A stretch of 64,000 nucleotides of DNA from Thiopseudomonas alkaliphila (GCF_001267175.1 NZ_CP012358.1:124001-188000); one strand, 5' to 3'; counted from the first letter of the stretch, positions 53,815 to 61,549 are shown. Notes: generated from the letters alone by a model not told the origin. Translations and numbers: made by a program.

Positions 53815-53818
53815 GTGC
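53803..53818. promoter_or_regulatory. 16-bp perfect palindrome over the abiF promoter -10
   Basis: GCACAATATATTGTGC is fully self-complementary and covers the -10 box. A related element, TGGCATACAATATAT (53830-53844), repeats most of TGGCACAATATAT (53801-53813) about three helical turns downstream. This is the layout of an operator pair for a dimeric repressor; the regulator is unknown. Confidence 0.6.
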
Positions 53819-53823
53819 TTATT

Positions 53824-53839
53824 TTGTATTGGCATACAA
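53824..53839 (+). promoter_or_regulatory. Short hairpin at the 5' end of the abiF leader
   Basis: TTGTAT and ATACAA pair around a 4-nt loop, starting within a few bases of the predicted transcript start. It may stabilise the 5' end or be part of an operator. Confidence 0.4.
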
Positions 53840-53925
53840 TATATAGAGTTATTTTGTTGCTGCTGTAGGCATAAAGTAGAAACCAAATAGCTCAGCTCCT
53901 AGACAACATCATCAAGCCTCGGAAA

Positions 53926-54951
53926 ATGCAATACACAAAACCTTGGATAAGTTTTACTGAACAATTGGATCAGCTGATTGCACGTGGGCTAGAAGTTACC
54001 GACAAGCCACGCGCACTCGACTATCTGGAACGCATTGGTTACTACCGTCTGAGTGGCTATTGGTATCCGTTCCGTGAGCGTAGCGGTGCTCTGTGTCTAC
54101 TGGATAATAAAGGCAGAAGTGGCAAAGTTTGTTGTTTGGTACTGGATGAATTTCAAGCGGGTGCCCACTTTCAGCACGCGCTAGACCTTTACGTGTTCGA
54201 CAAGCAACTGCGACTGTTGGCACTGGATGCGTTAGAGAGAATCGAAATTGCTCTGCGCGTAGATATTTCGCATCTGCTAGGGAAAAAAGATCCGTTCGCC
54301 TACTTAAATCCCAACTTATTTCATGCAACATTCAGCACTAAGCTAGATCCAAAAAATGGGCTTACAGCGCACCACTCTTGGCTTAGTAAACATGCACAAT
54401 TGATTAATCGTTCCAAAGAAGACTTTGTGCGTCACAACAAGCAAAAGTACGGTTTGCCTCTAGCCATCTGGGTGGCCTGTGAGCTTTGGGATTTTGGCAG
54501 CCTGTCGACATTATTCAATGGCATGCAAGAGAAAGATCAGGACGAAATTGCCAATCGTTACGGGCTTAGCAATGGCCGCATCTTTGCAACTTGGCTACGC
54601 TGTCTGAACTATTTGAGAAATATTTGTGCTCACCACAGCAGGCTATGGAATCGGAATATAGTGGACCAACCTAAGCTGCCTTCCAGTCAAGAGTTACCTT
54701 GGATTGCCTTCTTTGAAGGTAACGAACATGCAAGAGCACGTTGTTTTTTACTGCTTAAGATCACGCAGCAGGTCTTGGACGTAGTCAATCCCCGATCCAG
54801 TTGGTCAGTGCGCATGCAGGCACACCTACAAAGCTTTCCCGTAATGCCTGATCTAAACATCAACCACAGAAGTATGGGAGCTCCAGATAAGTGGCAACAA
54901 GTCTGGGAAATGCGGGCAATAAAAAACCCCTCAGCAGTTTCACCTGCCTAA
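53926..54951 (+). CDS. Abi_2 (AbiD/AbiF) family abortive-infection protein with HEPN motif
   Basis: Abortive-infection family protein, related to lactococcal AbiD/AbiF, presumably anti-phage. 341 aa. N-terminal family segment KPWISFTEQLDQLIARGLEV and RALDYLERIGYYRLSGYWYPF; central FDKQLRLLALDALERIEIALR; the C-terminal HEPN ribonuclease-type motif RNxxxH is present as R231-N232-I-C-A-H236 in LRNICAHHSRLWNR, so it may act as an RNase. No clear Shine-Dalgarno (CGGAAA only). It sits alone between argH and an alcohol dehydrogenase, in an AT-richer pocket, consistent with horizontal gain. A candidate RNA is encoded antisense to its last ~30 nt. Confidence 0.88.
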   Translation: MQYTKPWISFTEQLDQLIARGLEVTDKPRALDYLERIGYYRLSGYWYPFRERSGALCLLDNKGRSGKVCCLVLDEFQAGAHFQHALDLYVFDKQLRLLALDALERIEIALRVDISHLLGKKDPFAYLNPNLFHATFSTKLDPKNGLTAHHSWLSKHAQLINRSKEDFVRHNKQKYGLPLAIWVACELWDFGSLSTLFNGMQEKDQDEIANRYGLSNGRIFATWLRCLNYLRNICAHHSRLWNRNIVDQPKLPSSQELPWIAFFEGNEHARARCFLLLKITQQVLDVVNPRSSWSVRMQAHLQSFPVMPDLNINHRSMGAPDKWQQVWEMRAIKNPSAVSPA

Positions 54952-54971
54952 GCAGAGTCAACCGAGAGGGG
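54920..54971 (-). terminator. Minus-strand terminator inside the abiF 3' end
   Basis: On the minus strand CCCCTC (54966-54971) pairs with GAGGGG (54927-54932), followed directly by TTTTTT (54926-54921). No minus-strand protein gene precedes it, which suggests it ends a short RNA. It would not terminate abiF itself, since the plus-strand side lacks a T tract. Confidence 0.65.
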
Positions 54972-54979
54972 CCGTGTTG
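54920..54979 (-). ncRNA. Candidate ~60-nt small RNA antisense to the end of abiF
   Basis: Defined by a good minus-strand promoter (54986-55014) and a Rho-independent terminator (T tract at 54921-54926). Inside the outer CCCCTC/GAGGGG stem, CTGC-TTAG-GCAG can form an inner hairpin, and an overlapping alternative GCAG-GTGAAA-CTGC is also possible. The last ~30 nt overlap the abiF coding end in antisense. The RNA could pair with abiF mRNA or bind the protein. Rfam describes an abiF RNA motif near such genes; identity with it was not tested. Confidence 0.5.
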
Positions 54980-55442
54980 GCGTTAAAATTAAGCCATACA
55001 GCTGTCCTAGTCAAGAAAAATGTAGTCAACCCAAAAGGCTGCGGAGCCAAAAACTCAACGCAAAGGCCCCGGCCCCAAGGGCAAAAGGGCAGCACGGCAA
55101 AACGACCGTGTAATTTTAATCGTGAATTAGCTGCAGCAGAAAAAGAATTTAATAAAATATCTGCAGTGAATTGATCACTACATCTCGCTTGGCGAAGAAG
55201 TTAGCCTAAGTACGTTCAATATTTTTAAGTTTTGGTTGTGTGGGGAGCAGGTGTATTCGCCACCCACAAGACCGAGTCTTGTAGCGCATCGTAGGCGGTA
55301 CGGGTATCTACATCTATCACTAATGTTTAATCTTTGTTTAATGGTTTTTTGCTTAAGATCAGGGTCTGCTCTGCTAAACAGAGTAGACTGCACTTTTATA
55401 CCTATAGGGGTATCAAAGTAAATCATCTAGGAGATCGAAACT
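54952..55442. other. 490-nt intergenic region between abiF and the alcohol dehydrogenase
   Basis: No convincing gene. Holds the candidate small-RNA promoter (54986-55014), a CACGG/CCGTG hairpin near 55093-55110 followed by a TAATTTTA stretch that might end the abiF transcript, a perfect 7-bp inverted repeat (55266-55272 with 55276-55282), and a 9-bp stem with one wobble (55365-55373 with 55379-55387). A short frame at 54974-55174 is not supported. Confidence 0.45.
54986..55014 (-). promoter_or_regulatory. Minus-strand promoter for the candidate small RNA
   Basis: On the minus strand TTGACT (55014-55009), exact 17-nt spacer, TAATTT (54991-54986). It points toward the abiF 3' end with no protein-coding frame downstream before the terminator. 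Confidence 0.5.
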
Positions 55443-56594
55443 ATGAGTACTGCAAGCTTTTTTATGCCAGTTGTTTCCTTATTTGGAGCGAACGTTCTAA
55501 ATGAGCTGCCTGATCGAGTGACATCTTTAGGTGGAAAAAAACCGTTAATTGTGACGGATAAAGGAATGACGCAATTAGGTTATACCAAGCAAGTAACTGA
55601 TTTATTAGAGGCTGCTGGTATTAGTTACAGTGTATTTGATGAGACCGTGCCCAACCCAACCGATGAAAACGTCGAGCAGGGCGCAAAGGCGTATCAAGCT
55701 AATCAGTGCGATATGTTGATTTCTTTAGGCGGCGGTAGCTCCCACGACTGTTGTAAAGGCGTTGGATTAGTGGTGGCCAATGGTGGGGTTATTGCTGATT
55801 ATCAAGGCGTGGACGTAGCCCAAAAAAACTTACCGCCATTTATTGCGATTAATACAACTGCGGGAACCGCCAGTGAAATCACCCGCTTTACGGTAATTAC
55901 CAATACCTCTAATCACGTCAAAATGGCTATTGTGGATTGGCGCGTGACGCCTGATTTGGCAATTAATGACCCGGCCTTAATGGTCAATATGCCGCCTTCA
56001 CTCACCGCTGCCACCGGGATGGATGCCTTAACCCATGCGGTAGAAGCTTATGTGTCAACGGGGGCTAATCCAATTACCGATGCTTGTGCATTACAAGCGA
56101 TGCGTTTGATTGCGCAATATCTGCGAGTGGCTGTGGCCCGTGGTGATGATTTAGAGGCACGGGACCGCATGGCTTATGCTCAGTATTTGGCAGGCATGGC
56201 CTTTAATAATGCTGGGCTTGGACATGTGCATGCGATGTCGCATCAGTTGGGCGGTATGTATAACTTGCCACATGGCGTATGTAATGCGTTGTTATTACCG
56301 CATGTCTGTGAAGCTAACTTGATGGCAGCCCAGGCGCGTTATGCGGACATTGCCGAAGCCTTAGGCGAAAATGTGTATGGCCTGCCGTTGCGTGAAGCTG
56401 CTGAAATGGCAATTGTAGCGATTCGTTGCTTGTCAGAAGATGTAGGGATTCCTGCAACCCTGAGTGAGTTGGGGGTGAAGGAGTCAGATATTGAAGAAAT
56501 GGTGAAGCACGCGCAATTGGATGTGTGTGCGGTGACTAACCCGCGCAAGTTAAATGATCAAGAGGTGGCCGCGATCTTTAAAGCAGCGATGTAG
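55443..56594 (+). CDS. Iron-containing alcohol dehydrogenase
   Basis: Group III Fe-dependent alcohol dehydrogenase family (YiaY/AdhB-like); NAD(P)-linked oxidation of an alcohol, substrate unknown. 383 aa. Cofactor motif SLGGGSSHDCCKGVGLV, NTTAGTASEITRFTVI, metal-ligand regions TGMDALTHAVEAYV, GLGHVHAMSHQLGG and LPHGVCNALLLPHV. AGGAGATCG upstream of the ATG at good spacing. Its own hairpin-rich leader and terminator imply a single-gene unit. Confidence 0.93.
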   Translation: MSTASFFMPVVSLFGANVLNELPDRVTSLGGKKPLIVTDKGMTQLGYTKQVTDLLEAAGISYSVFDETVPNPTDENVEQGAKAYQANQCDMLISLGGGSSHDCCKGVGLVVANGGVIADYQGVDVAQKNLPPFIAINTTAGTASEITRFTVITNTSNHVKMAIVDWRVTPDLAINDPALMVNMPPSLTAATGMDALTHAVEAYVSTGANPITDACALQAMRLIAQYLRVAVARGDDLEARDRMAYAQYLAGMAFNNAGLGHVHAMSHQLGGMYNLPHGVCNALLLPHVCEANLMAAQARYADIAEALGENVYGLPLREAAEMAIVAIRCLSEDVGIPATLSELGVKESDIEEMVKHAQLDVCAVTNPRKLNDQEVAAIFKAAM

Positions 56595-56641
56595 TAGGCA
56601 TAAGTCTTTTGCTTACAGCAAGCTAAGTGATGCATGAATGA

Positions 56642-56677
56642 AAAATCCCCAGGTCAATTAGGCCTGGGGATTTTTTG
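56642..56677. terminator. Bidirectional terminator after the alcohol dehydrogenase gene
   Basis: A perfect 10-bp stem (56644-56653 with 56663-56672) flanked by A5 and T6, functional for both convergent genes. Confidence 0.88.
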
Positions 56678-56695
56678 TTTGCTGAGGATTAATGC

Positions 56696-57778
56696 TTAAG
56701 CTTGTAAGCGCCACGCCCGAACACTGGTGAATAGCAAAATAGCTAAGGTGAGGGGTGCCAGATACCACAGAGTGATCTCCAGTAAGGAATGTGCGGCCGG
56801 ATTACCTTGGGCATTAAAAATCAAGTAGCAGGTATAGGCGGCGTAATAACCTAAAAACAGCAGGCCTTCCCAGCGACTAATTTTCCAGCCAGTATAAAAA
56901 ATCGGTAAGCAAGCCGCAGCCACTACAATCATCACCGGGTAATCAAAGGCAATCGCTGCGGGTGAAATGTTAATTGGAATCGGTGAGACCAAACCGGCTA
57001 AGCCTAAAACTGCCAGCAGGTTAAACAGGTTACTGCCGACAATATTACCCACCGCCATGTCACGCTCGCCTTTAATCGCGGCGATTAGCGAAGTGGCAAG
57101 CTCAGGCAGGGAAGTACCTACGGCAACAATGGTTAAACCAATCACTAGTTCAGACATACCTAAGGCTTTCGCTAGGCTCACCGAGCCGTTGACCAATAAA
57201 GTCGAGCCGCCCACTAGCATCACTAGGCCAACAATAATAAAGGCCAGGTGCTTTAACGTAGTGAATTTGCCGCTGCTGCCATCAAGGTACTCGTCATCCA
57301 CCTCAACCGCTTCGCCCCGTTGTTTTGCCCGAATACTGCTCACGACCAGGTAACCGGTATAGGCCACAATACAGCCGAACAAGATGGCGCCGTCTAAGCG
57401 ATCGTATTGGCCATCAAAGCCCAAAAACCACGCCAGTAAACTGGCTAAAATCATCAGTGGCACATCCACTATGACTAAACGCTTAGAAACCACTAAAGGG
57501 GCAATCACGGCGCACAGCCCAAGAATCAGCAGGACGTTAAACAGATTGCTGCCCACTACGTTACCAATGGCAATATCGCCTTGGGCATTAAACGCTGATT
57601 GGGTACTAACGGCCATTTCTGGGGCGCTGGTGCCAAAGGCTACCACCGTCAGTCCCACAATAAGAGGGGAAATACCAAAGCCGGCCGCCAGGCGCGCTGC
57701 GCCACGCACCAGCACTTCGGCGCCGATCACTAATAAGATAAAGCCTGCAATAAGATACAGAGCAATGGTTAAGGACAT
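56696..57778 (-). CDS. Calcium/sodium antiporter (CaCA family)
   Basis: Inner-membrane Ca2+/Na+ or Ca2+/H+ exchanger, YrbG-like. 360 aa with about ten transmembrane helices in two inverted repeats. Both alpha-repeat motifs are visible: GTSAPEMAVSTQSA with GNVVGSNLFNVLLILG, and VGTSLPELATSLIAAIKGERDMAVGNIVGSNLFN. An acidic loop (VEVDDEYLDGSSGK) separates the halves. The exact ion pair is inferred only from the family. Possible functional link to the Na+ cycle set up by Nqr is speculative. Confidence 0.92.
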   Translation of the reverse strand: MSLTIALYLIAGFILLVIGAEVLVRGAARLAAGFGISPLIVGLTVVAFGTSAPEMAVSTQSAFNAQGDIAIGNVVGSNLFNVLLILGLCAVIAPLVVSKRLVIVDVPLMILASLLAWFLGFDGQYDRLDGAILFGCIVAYTGYLVVSSIRAKQRGEAVEVDDEYLDGSSGKFTTLKHLAFIIVGLVMLVGGSTLLVNGSVSLAKALGMSELVIGLTIVAVGTSLPELATSLIAAIKGERDMAVGNIVGSNLFNLLAVLGLAGLVSPIPINISPAAIAFDYPVMIVVAAACLPIFYTGWKISRWEGLLFLGYYAAYTCYLIFNAQGNPAAHSLLEITLWYLAPLTLAILLFTSVRAWRLQA

Positions 57779-57888
57779 GGAATCTTCCTAGGGATTAAAG
57801 GGGACTTAAGCCTAGCAGAAAATAGTGAATCTGAAGTCAGTGCTCACTAAAAAATTATTGCTGGGGAGACGTGCGGCTGAAGGTGAAG

Positions 57889-57922
57889 ACTCGGCTTCAA
57901 GTGGCAAACTCAGAAGCCGAGT
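57889..57922 (-). terminator. Hairpin downstream of the DASS transporter gene
   Basis: A perfect 10-bp stem (57889-57898 with 57913-57922), 14-nt loop, 11 nt after the transporter stop on the minus strand. No T tract follows, so termination is uncertain. Confidence 0.4.
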
Positions 57923-57933
57923 GCTATTTGCCG

Positions 57934-59325
57934 TTACATTAAAAACAAGTAACCCCAAGCTGAGAGAATCACAATACACAGGATATTTAATAAGCCACCG
58001 GCTTTGAGCATATCGCTTTGTTTGATCACGCCGGTACCAAACACAATCGCATTCGGTGGAGTCGCTACCGGCAACATAAAGGCACAGGAAGCACCAATAC
58101 CGATCATCATCACTAGCACCGAAGCCGGCATGCCCATTTTTTCAGCAATGCCAGCAAATACTGGCACTAATAGTGCAGCGGAAGCTGTATTACTGGTGAA
58201 CTCGGTCAGAATAATAATAAAGGTGGTCACTGCGATAATAATAACCAGCGGGCTGGCGCTGCCAAAAAAGTGCGCTACTTGATCACCTAGTACGGCTGAG
58301 GCACCTGAGCTACGTAAAATCGCGCTGAGGGTTAAGCCACCACCAAATAGAAAGAGTACGCCCCAGTCGGTATTGTCGGAGATTTGTCGCCAGTTCGAAA
58401 CGCCAAATACCACCACCGCAATCGCTGCGCAGAGTGCTACAAAGGTGTCGGGGCTGGCAATATTAAAGGTGCTTTTAATCCACGAGCCAAAAATCCAAGC
58501 GGCAGCGGTGATCAAGAAAATAGTCATCGCAATCACGCGCGAAGTGGTCCAAGGAATGCTCTCGGTTTTTACTTCGATTTTACGGTTTAGGTTCGGCCGA
58601 AAAACTAAAAATAAAGCCAGCATCATGACCGGCATCAGTACTCCCACTAAGGGTAGGCCATAACTCATCCACTGGCTGAAATCTAAATCCAAGGCTTTGG
58701 CGGCAATCGCGTTCGGCGGTGAGCCAACTAAAGTACCTAGCCCACCAATACTGGCCGAGTAGGCAATACCTAAGAGAATAAATAAGAAGGTCGAGCGTTC
58801 GTTTTTAGCATCGAGGTGACTCATAATCCCCATGGCTAAAGGCAGCATCATGGCAGCGGTGGCGGTATTACTGATCCACATGGATAAGAGCGCTGTCACA
58901 GCAAACATAAAGAGTGCGGTAATGCCTAAGTGTGAACCTGACAAAGAAATTAACCAAAAGGCGATTTTCTTATCTAGCTTTTGCACATGTAAGGCAGAGG
59001 CAAGGGCAAAGCCACCAAAGAATAAGAAAATAATCGGATCAGCAAAAGCGCTTAAAGCTTGCTTGGTATCCATATCCGGAATGCCCATTAGCACAGCGGT
59101 GACAGGAATCAACAGCGCAGTAATGGTGACATGGATAGCTTCAGTGAGCCATAAAATGGCAATCAGAACTAAAAGAGCCAGCCCTTTATTGGCTGCGTCG
59201 TCAAACGGCAGAAAGCGATAAGTCGCCCAAGAGGCAAGCACCGCAAGGGCGCAAATGATTAAACCGCGAACGATTTTATTATCCAGTTGCTCTGGTGTAT
59301 CAGTAGGGTGTAACGGATGTTCCAT
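57934..59325 (-). CDS. DASS/SLC13 family sodium-coupled anion transporter
   Basis: Divalent-anion:Na+ symporter family (SLC13, including C4-dicarboxylate, citrate and sulfate carriers). 463 aa from the ATG at 59325 (MEHPLHPTD); upstream in-frame codons extend into a noncoding leader. About eleven hydrophobic segments; the two SNT motifs that line the Na+/substrate sites are present (WISNTATAAMMLP and FTSNTASAALLVPV), as is GSPPNAIAAKAL. Substrate not decidable from sequence. Na+ dependence would fit the Na+-NQR in the same window. Confidence 0.9.
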   Translation of the reverse strand: MEHPLHPTDTPEQLDNKIVRGLIICALAVLASWATYRFLPFDDAANKGLALLVLIAILWLTEAIHVTITALLIPVTAVLMGIPDMDTKQALSAFADPIIFLFFGGFALASALHVQKLDKKIAFWLISLSGSHLGITALFMFAVTALLSMWISNTATAAMMLPLAMGIMSHLDAKNERSTFLFILLGIAYSASIGGLGTLVGSPPNAIAAKALDLDFSQWMSYGLPLVGVLMPVMMLALFLVFRPNLNRKIEVKTESIPWTTSRVIAMTIFLITAAAWIFGSWIKSTFNIASPDTFVALCAAIAVVVFGVSNWRQISDNTDWGVLFLFGGGLTLSAILRSSGASAVLGDQVAHFFGSASPLVIIIAVTTFIIILTEFTSNTASAALLVPVFAGIAEKMGMPASVLVMMIGIGASCAFMLPVATPPNAIVFGTGVIKQSDMLKAGGLLNILCIVILSAWGYLFLM

Positions 59326-59689
59326 AACAAGACCTAATTTTATCGTGTGCAAAAAAATCGACATTTTATAGACTTTAGCCGCAGAAGGCGCATAATTTTT
59401 TCTAGTTGGACAAAATGTAGCAGTCCAGCACGAATTTTTAGCTGGCCTGCGCAGCGCTTCAGCCAAGGACTCTTGGGTGAAACAGAAAAAACACCTGACT
59501 TATTAGAATAAATGCGCTATACTTCGCGCCGCTCTAATAAAGAGCCTTCGTTCAGGTTGCATTTCTTCGAAGAGCATCTTCGACTGCTTCGCTTAGCACG
59601 TATTACAGTGACTAGCGTCCTTAACGTTTTACCATTTCATTTACCGCGTTTTGCAAACACTCGCCGATAAGCTGCCTGGGTGATTCTTG
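59326..59689. other. 364-nt divergent region between transporter and deaD leader
   Basis: Holds the deaD promoter (59495-59523) and a leader of about 160 nt before a short upstream ORF. A GCTCT/AGAGC hairpin lies at the very start of the predicted transcript (about 59531-59545). Nothing diagnostic was seen for the transporter side. Confidence 0.45.
59495..59523 (+). promoter_or_regulatory. Promoter of deaD
   Basis: CTGACT (59495-59500), 17-nt spacer, TATACT (59518-59523). The transcript would have a leader of about 225 nt, similar in style to long leaders of cold-shock helicase mRNAs. Confidence 0.55.
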
Positions 59690-59758
59690 ATGAATCTTTC
59701 ACGGAGTGCGCAGCCTCGTTTATGGGTTTTTGCGAATGCACACGAGGCATATCCATGA
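59690..59758 (+). CDS. 22-aa leader peptide upstream of and overlapping deaD
   Basis: Open frame ATG at 59690, reading MNLSRSAQPRLWVFANAHEA then YP; its TGA overlaps the deaD ATG (ATGA at 59755-59758). The overlap resembles translational coupling, and E. coli deaD is preceded by a short ORF (yrbN) as well. The ribosome-binding site is weak (GGGTG). The peptide sequence itself is not recognised, so this rests on position alone. Confidence 0.45.
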   Translation: MNLSRSAQPRLWVFANAHEAYP

Positions 59759-61452
59759 CCCAAGAAACCGGCGGTTTTTCCGCACTCGGCATTCATCCTT
59801 CTGTTGTTGCAGCTATTACTGCAGTTGGCTACGAAGAACCTTCCCCTATTCAGGCACAATCAATTCCGTTGATTATTGCTGGCCACGATATGATTGGTCA
59901 GGCGCAAACCGGTACCGGTAAAACCGCAGCCTTTGCCTTGCCGATTTTATCAAAAATTGATCCTAGCCGCCGCGAACCACAAGTTTTAGTGTTGGCGCCG
60001 ACCCGTGAGCTAGCGCTGCAGGTTGCTACTGCGTTTGAAAGCTTTTCTAAGCAATTGCCTGGCGTCAACGTCGTAGCCATTTATGGTGGTGCGCCTATGG
60101 GCCCGCAGCTTGGGGCGATTCGTCGTGGTGCACAAATTATTGTGGCAACCCCTGGTCGCTTAGTTGACCACCTTGGACGTAATGACAAATTACTTGGAAC
60201 CATTAAGCACCTAGTGCTTGATGAGGCCGATGAAATGTTAAAGCTCGGCTTTATGGATGACTTAGAGGTAATCTTTAATGCCATGCCGGCTGAGCGTCAA
60301 ACGGTATTGTTCTCAGCTACTTTGCCTAGCTCAATTCGTGGCATCGCCGAAAAGCACCTGCGTAATCCGCAACATGTGCAAATTGCCAGCAAAACCCAAA
60401 CGGTTGCGCGGATCGAGCAAGCCCACTTAATGGTGCATGCGGATCAGAAAATTAATGCCGTGCTGCGTTTGCTAGAAGTTGAAGACTTTGATGCAGTGAT
60501 TGCCTTCGTACGCACCAAGCAGGCGACTTTAGATTTAGCCTCGGCTTTAGAAGCTAAGGGCCATAAAGTGGCAGCACTTAACGGTGACATTGCGCAAAAT
60601 CAGCGCGAGCGAGTGATTGACTCGTTAAAAGATGGCCGCTTAAACATTGTAGTCGCCACTGACGTAGCTGCCCGTGGCCTGGATGTGCCGCGTATTACTC
60701 ACGTATTTAACGTAGATATGCCTTACGATCCAGAGTCCTACGTGCACCGTATTGGCCGTACCGGTCGTGCCGGTCGCGAGGGGCGTGCATTGTTGTTAGT
60801 CACGCCACGTGAGCGTCGTATGCTGCAAGTGATTGAGCGTGTGACCCGACAAAAAGTAGCCGAAATGACCTTGCCCGATGCGAAAACTGTTTTACAGGCA
60901 CGTATTCGTCGCCTGCAGCAAGACTTGGCACCGCGTTTAGAGTCAATTAGTGATGAGCAGAACTTCCTGCTGACTCAGCTGACCCAGGATTTAGGTTGTA
61001 GCATTGAGCAATTAGCCGGTGCTTTATTAGCTAAAGCCACTGAAGGCCAAGCCTTTACCTTAAAAGGCGTAGAAAAAGAGCAGCCGGTGATTCCAGTTGC
61101 CGCCCGTGGTGAGCGCCGTGACCGAGGCGAGCGCGGTGATCGTGGTGATCGTGGTGATCGTTCAAGCCGTGGTGAGCGCCGCGAGCGTCGTCCACATTTA
61201 CCAACAGCTGAAGGTCGAGTACGTTGCCGTACTGCTTTAGGTACCCGCGATGGCATTGCTGCGCGTAACCTGTTAGGCGCGATTTTGAATGAAGGCGGAC
61301 TGGCCCGTGAGGCGATTGGTCGGATTCAGATTCGTGATACGTTCAGCTTGATTGAGCTGCCAGAAGATGGCCTAGAGCGCATCTTAGGTAAGTTAAAAGA
61401 CACCCGAGTTGCTGGTAAAGCGCTAAAACTGCGTCGTTACCGCGAAGACTAA
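59755..61452 (+). CDS. deaD: DEAD-box ATP-dependent RNA helicase DeaD/CsdA
   Basis: RNA helicase for ribosome assembly and mRNA turnover, cold-linked in other bacteria. 565 aa from the ATG at 59755 (MTQETGGFSALGIHPSVV), CGAGG upstream. Q motif, Walker A AQTGTGKTAAFALP, DEAD in LVLDEADEMLKLGFMDD, SAT, and HRIGRTGRAGREG; then a linker with RGD/RGER repeats (about residues 450-480) and a C-terminal DbpA-type RNA-binding domain (GTRDGIAARNLLGAI through RIQIRDTFSLIELPE). Terminator follows. Confidence 0.95.
   Translation: MTQETGGFSALGIHPSVVAAITAVGYEEPSPIQAQSIPLIIAGHDMIGQAQTGTGKTAAFALPILSKIDPSRREPQVLVLAPTRELALQVATAFESFSKQLPGVNVVAIYGGAPMGPQLGAIRRGAQIIVATPGRLVDHLGRNDKLLGTIKHLVLDEADEMLKLGFMDDLEVIFNAMPAERQTVLFSATLPSSIRGIAEKHLRNPQHVQIASKTQTVARIEQAHLMVHADQKINAVLRLLEVEDFDAVIAFVRTKQATLDLASALEAKGHKVAALNGDIAQNQRERVIDSLKDGRLNIVVATDVAARGLDVPRITHVFNVDMPYDPESYVHRIGRTGRAGREGRALLLVTPRERRMLQVIERVTRQKVAEMTLPDAKTVLQARIRRLQQDLAPRLESISDEQNFLLTQLTQDLGCSIEQLAGALLAKATEGQAFTLKGVEKEQPVIPVAARGERRDRGERGDRGDRGDRSSRGERRERRPHLPTAEGRVRCRTALGTRDGIAARNLLGAILNEGGLAREAIGRIQIRDTFSLIELPEDGLERILGKLKDTRVAGKALKLRRYRED
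61132..61158 (+). repeat. Triplicated 9-bp unit encoding RGD repeats in deaD
   Basis: Near-identical units of CGTGGTGAT (first begins CGCGGTGAT) lie in tandem and encode consecutive Arg-Gly-Asp. They sit in the flexible linker of DeaD, so copy number could vary without changing frame. Confidence 0.75.
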
Positions 61453-61468
61453 ACTGTCTTTTGCGAGA

Positions 61469-61505
61469 TAAAAAATAGCCGATCACTTGATCGGCTATTT
61501 TTTTG
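61469..61505. terminator. Bidirectional terminator between deaD and HopJ genes
   Basis: A long perfect stem centred near base 61486 (ATAGCCGATCA paired with TGATCGGCTAT) with A5 on the left and T7 on the right. Confidence 0.88.
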
Positions 61506-61549
61506 TCTAGACTTTAAGCGTCTAGCTTACAAGGCGAGAAAGAGGCGAT

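Larger units (their letters stand above)
53526..53925. other. 400-nt divergent intergenic region argH / abiF
   Basis: No gene seen. The argH side shows nothing diagnostic. A small hairpin (CGTCC/GGACG, about 53728-53744) lies mid-region. The abiF side holds a strong promoter, a perfect palindrome and a second inverted repeat (separate entries). Base composition is more AT-rich than the flanking genes. A structured RNA could be encoded here but cannot be shown from sequence alone. Confidence 0.5.

Noticed and set aside
53801..53844. Direct repeats near abiF as a CRISPR or transposon end
   Set aside because: Only two short related elements, no spacers, no transposase nearby; better explained as operator sites.
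54974..55174. 66-codon plus-strand frame after abiF
   Set aside because: TTG start, no Shine-Dalgarno, Lys/Asn/Gln-rich translation without recognisable domain; it overlaps the promoter of the candidate minus-strand RNA.
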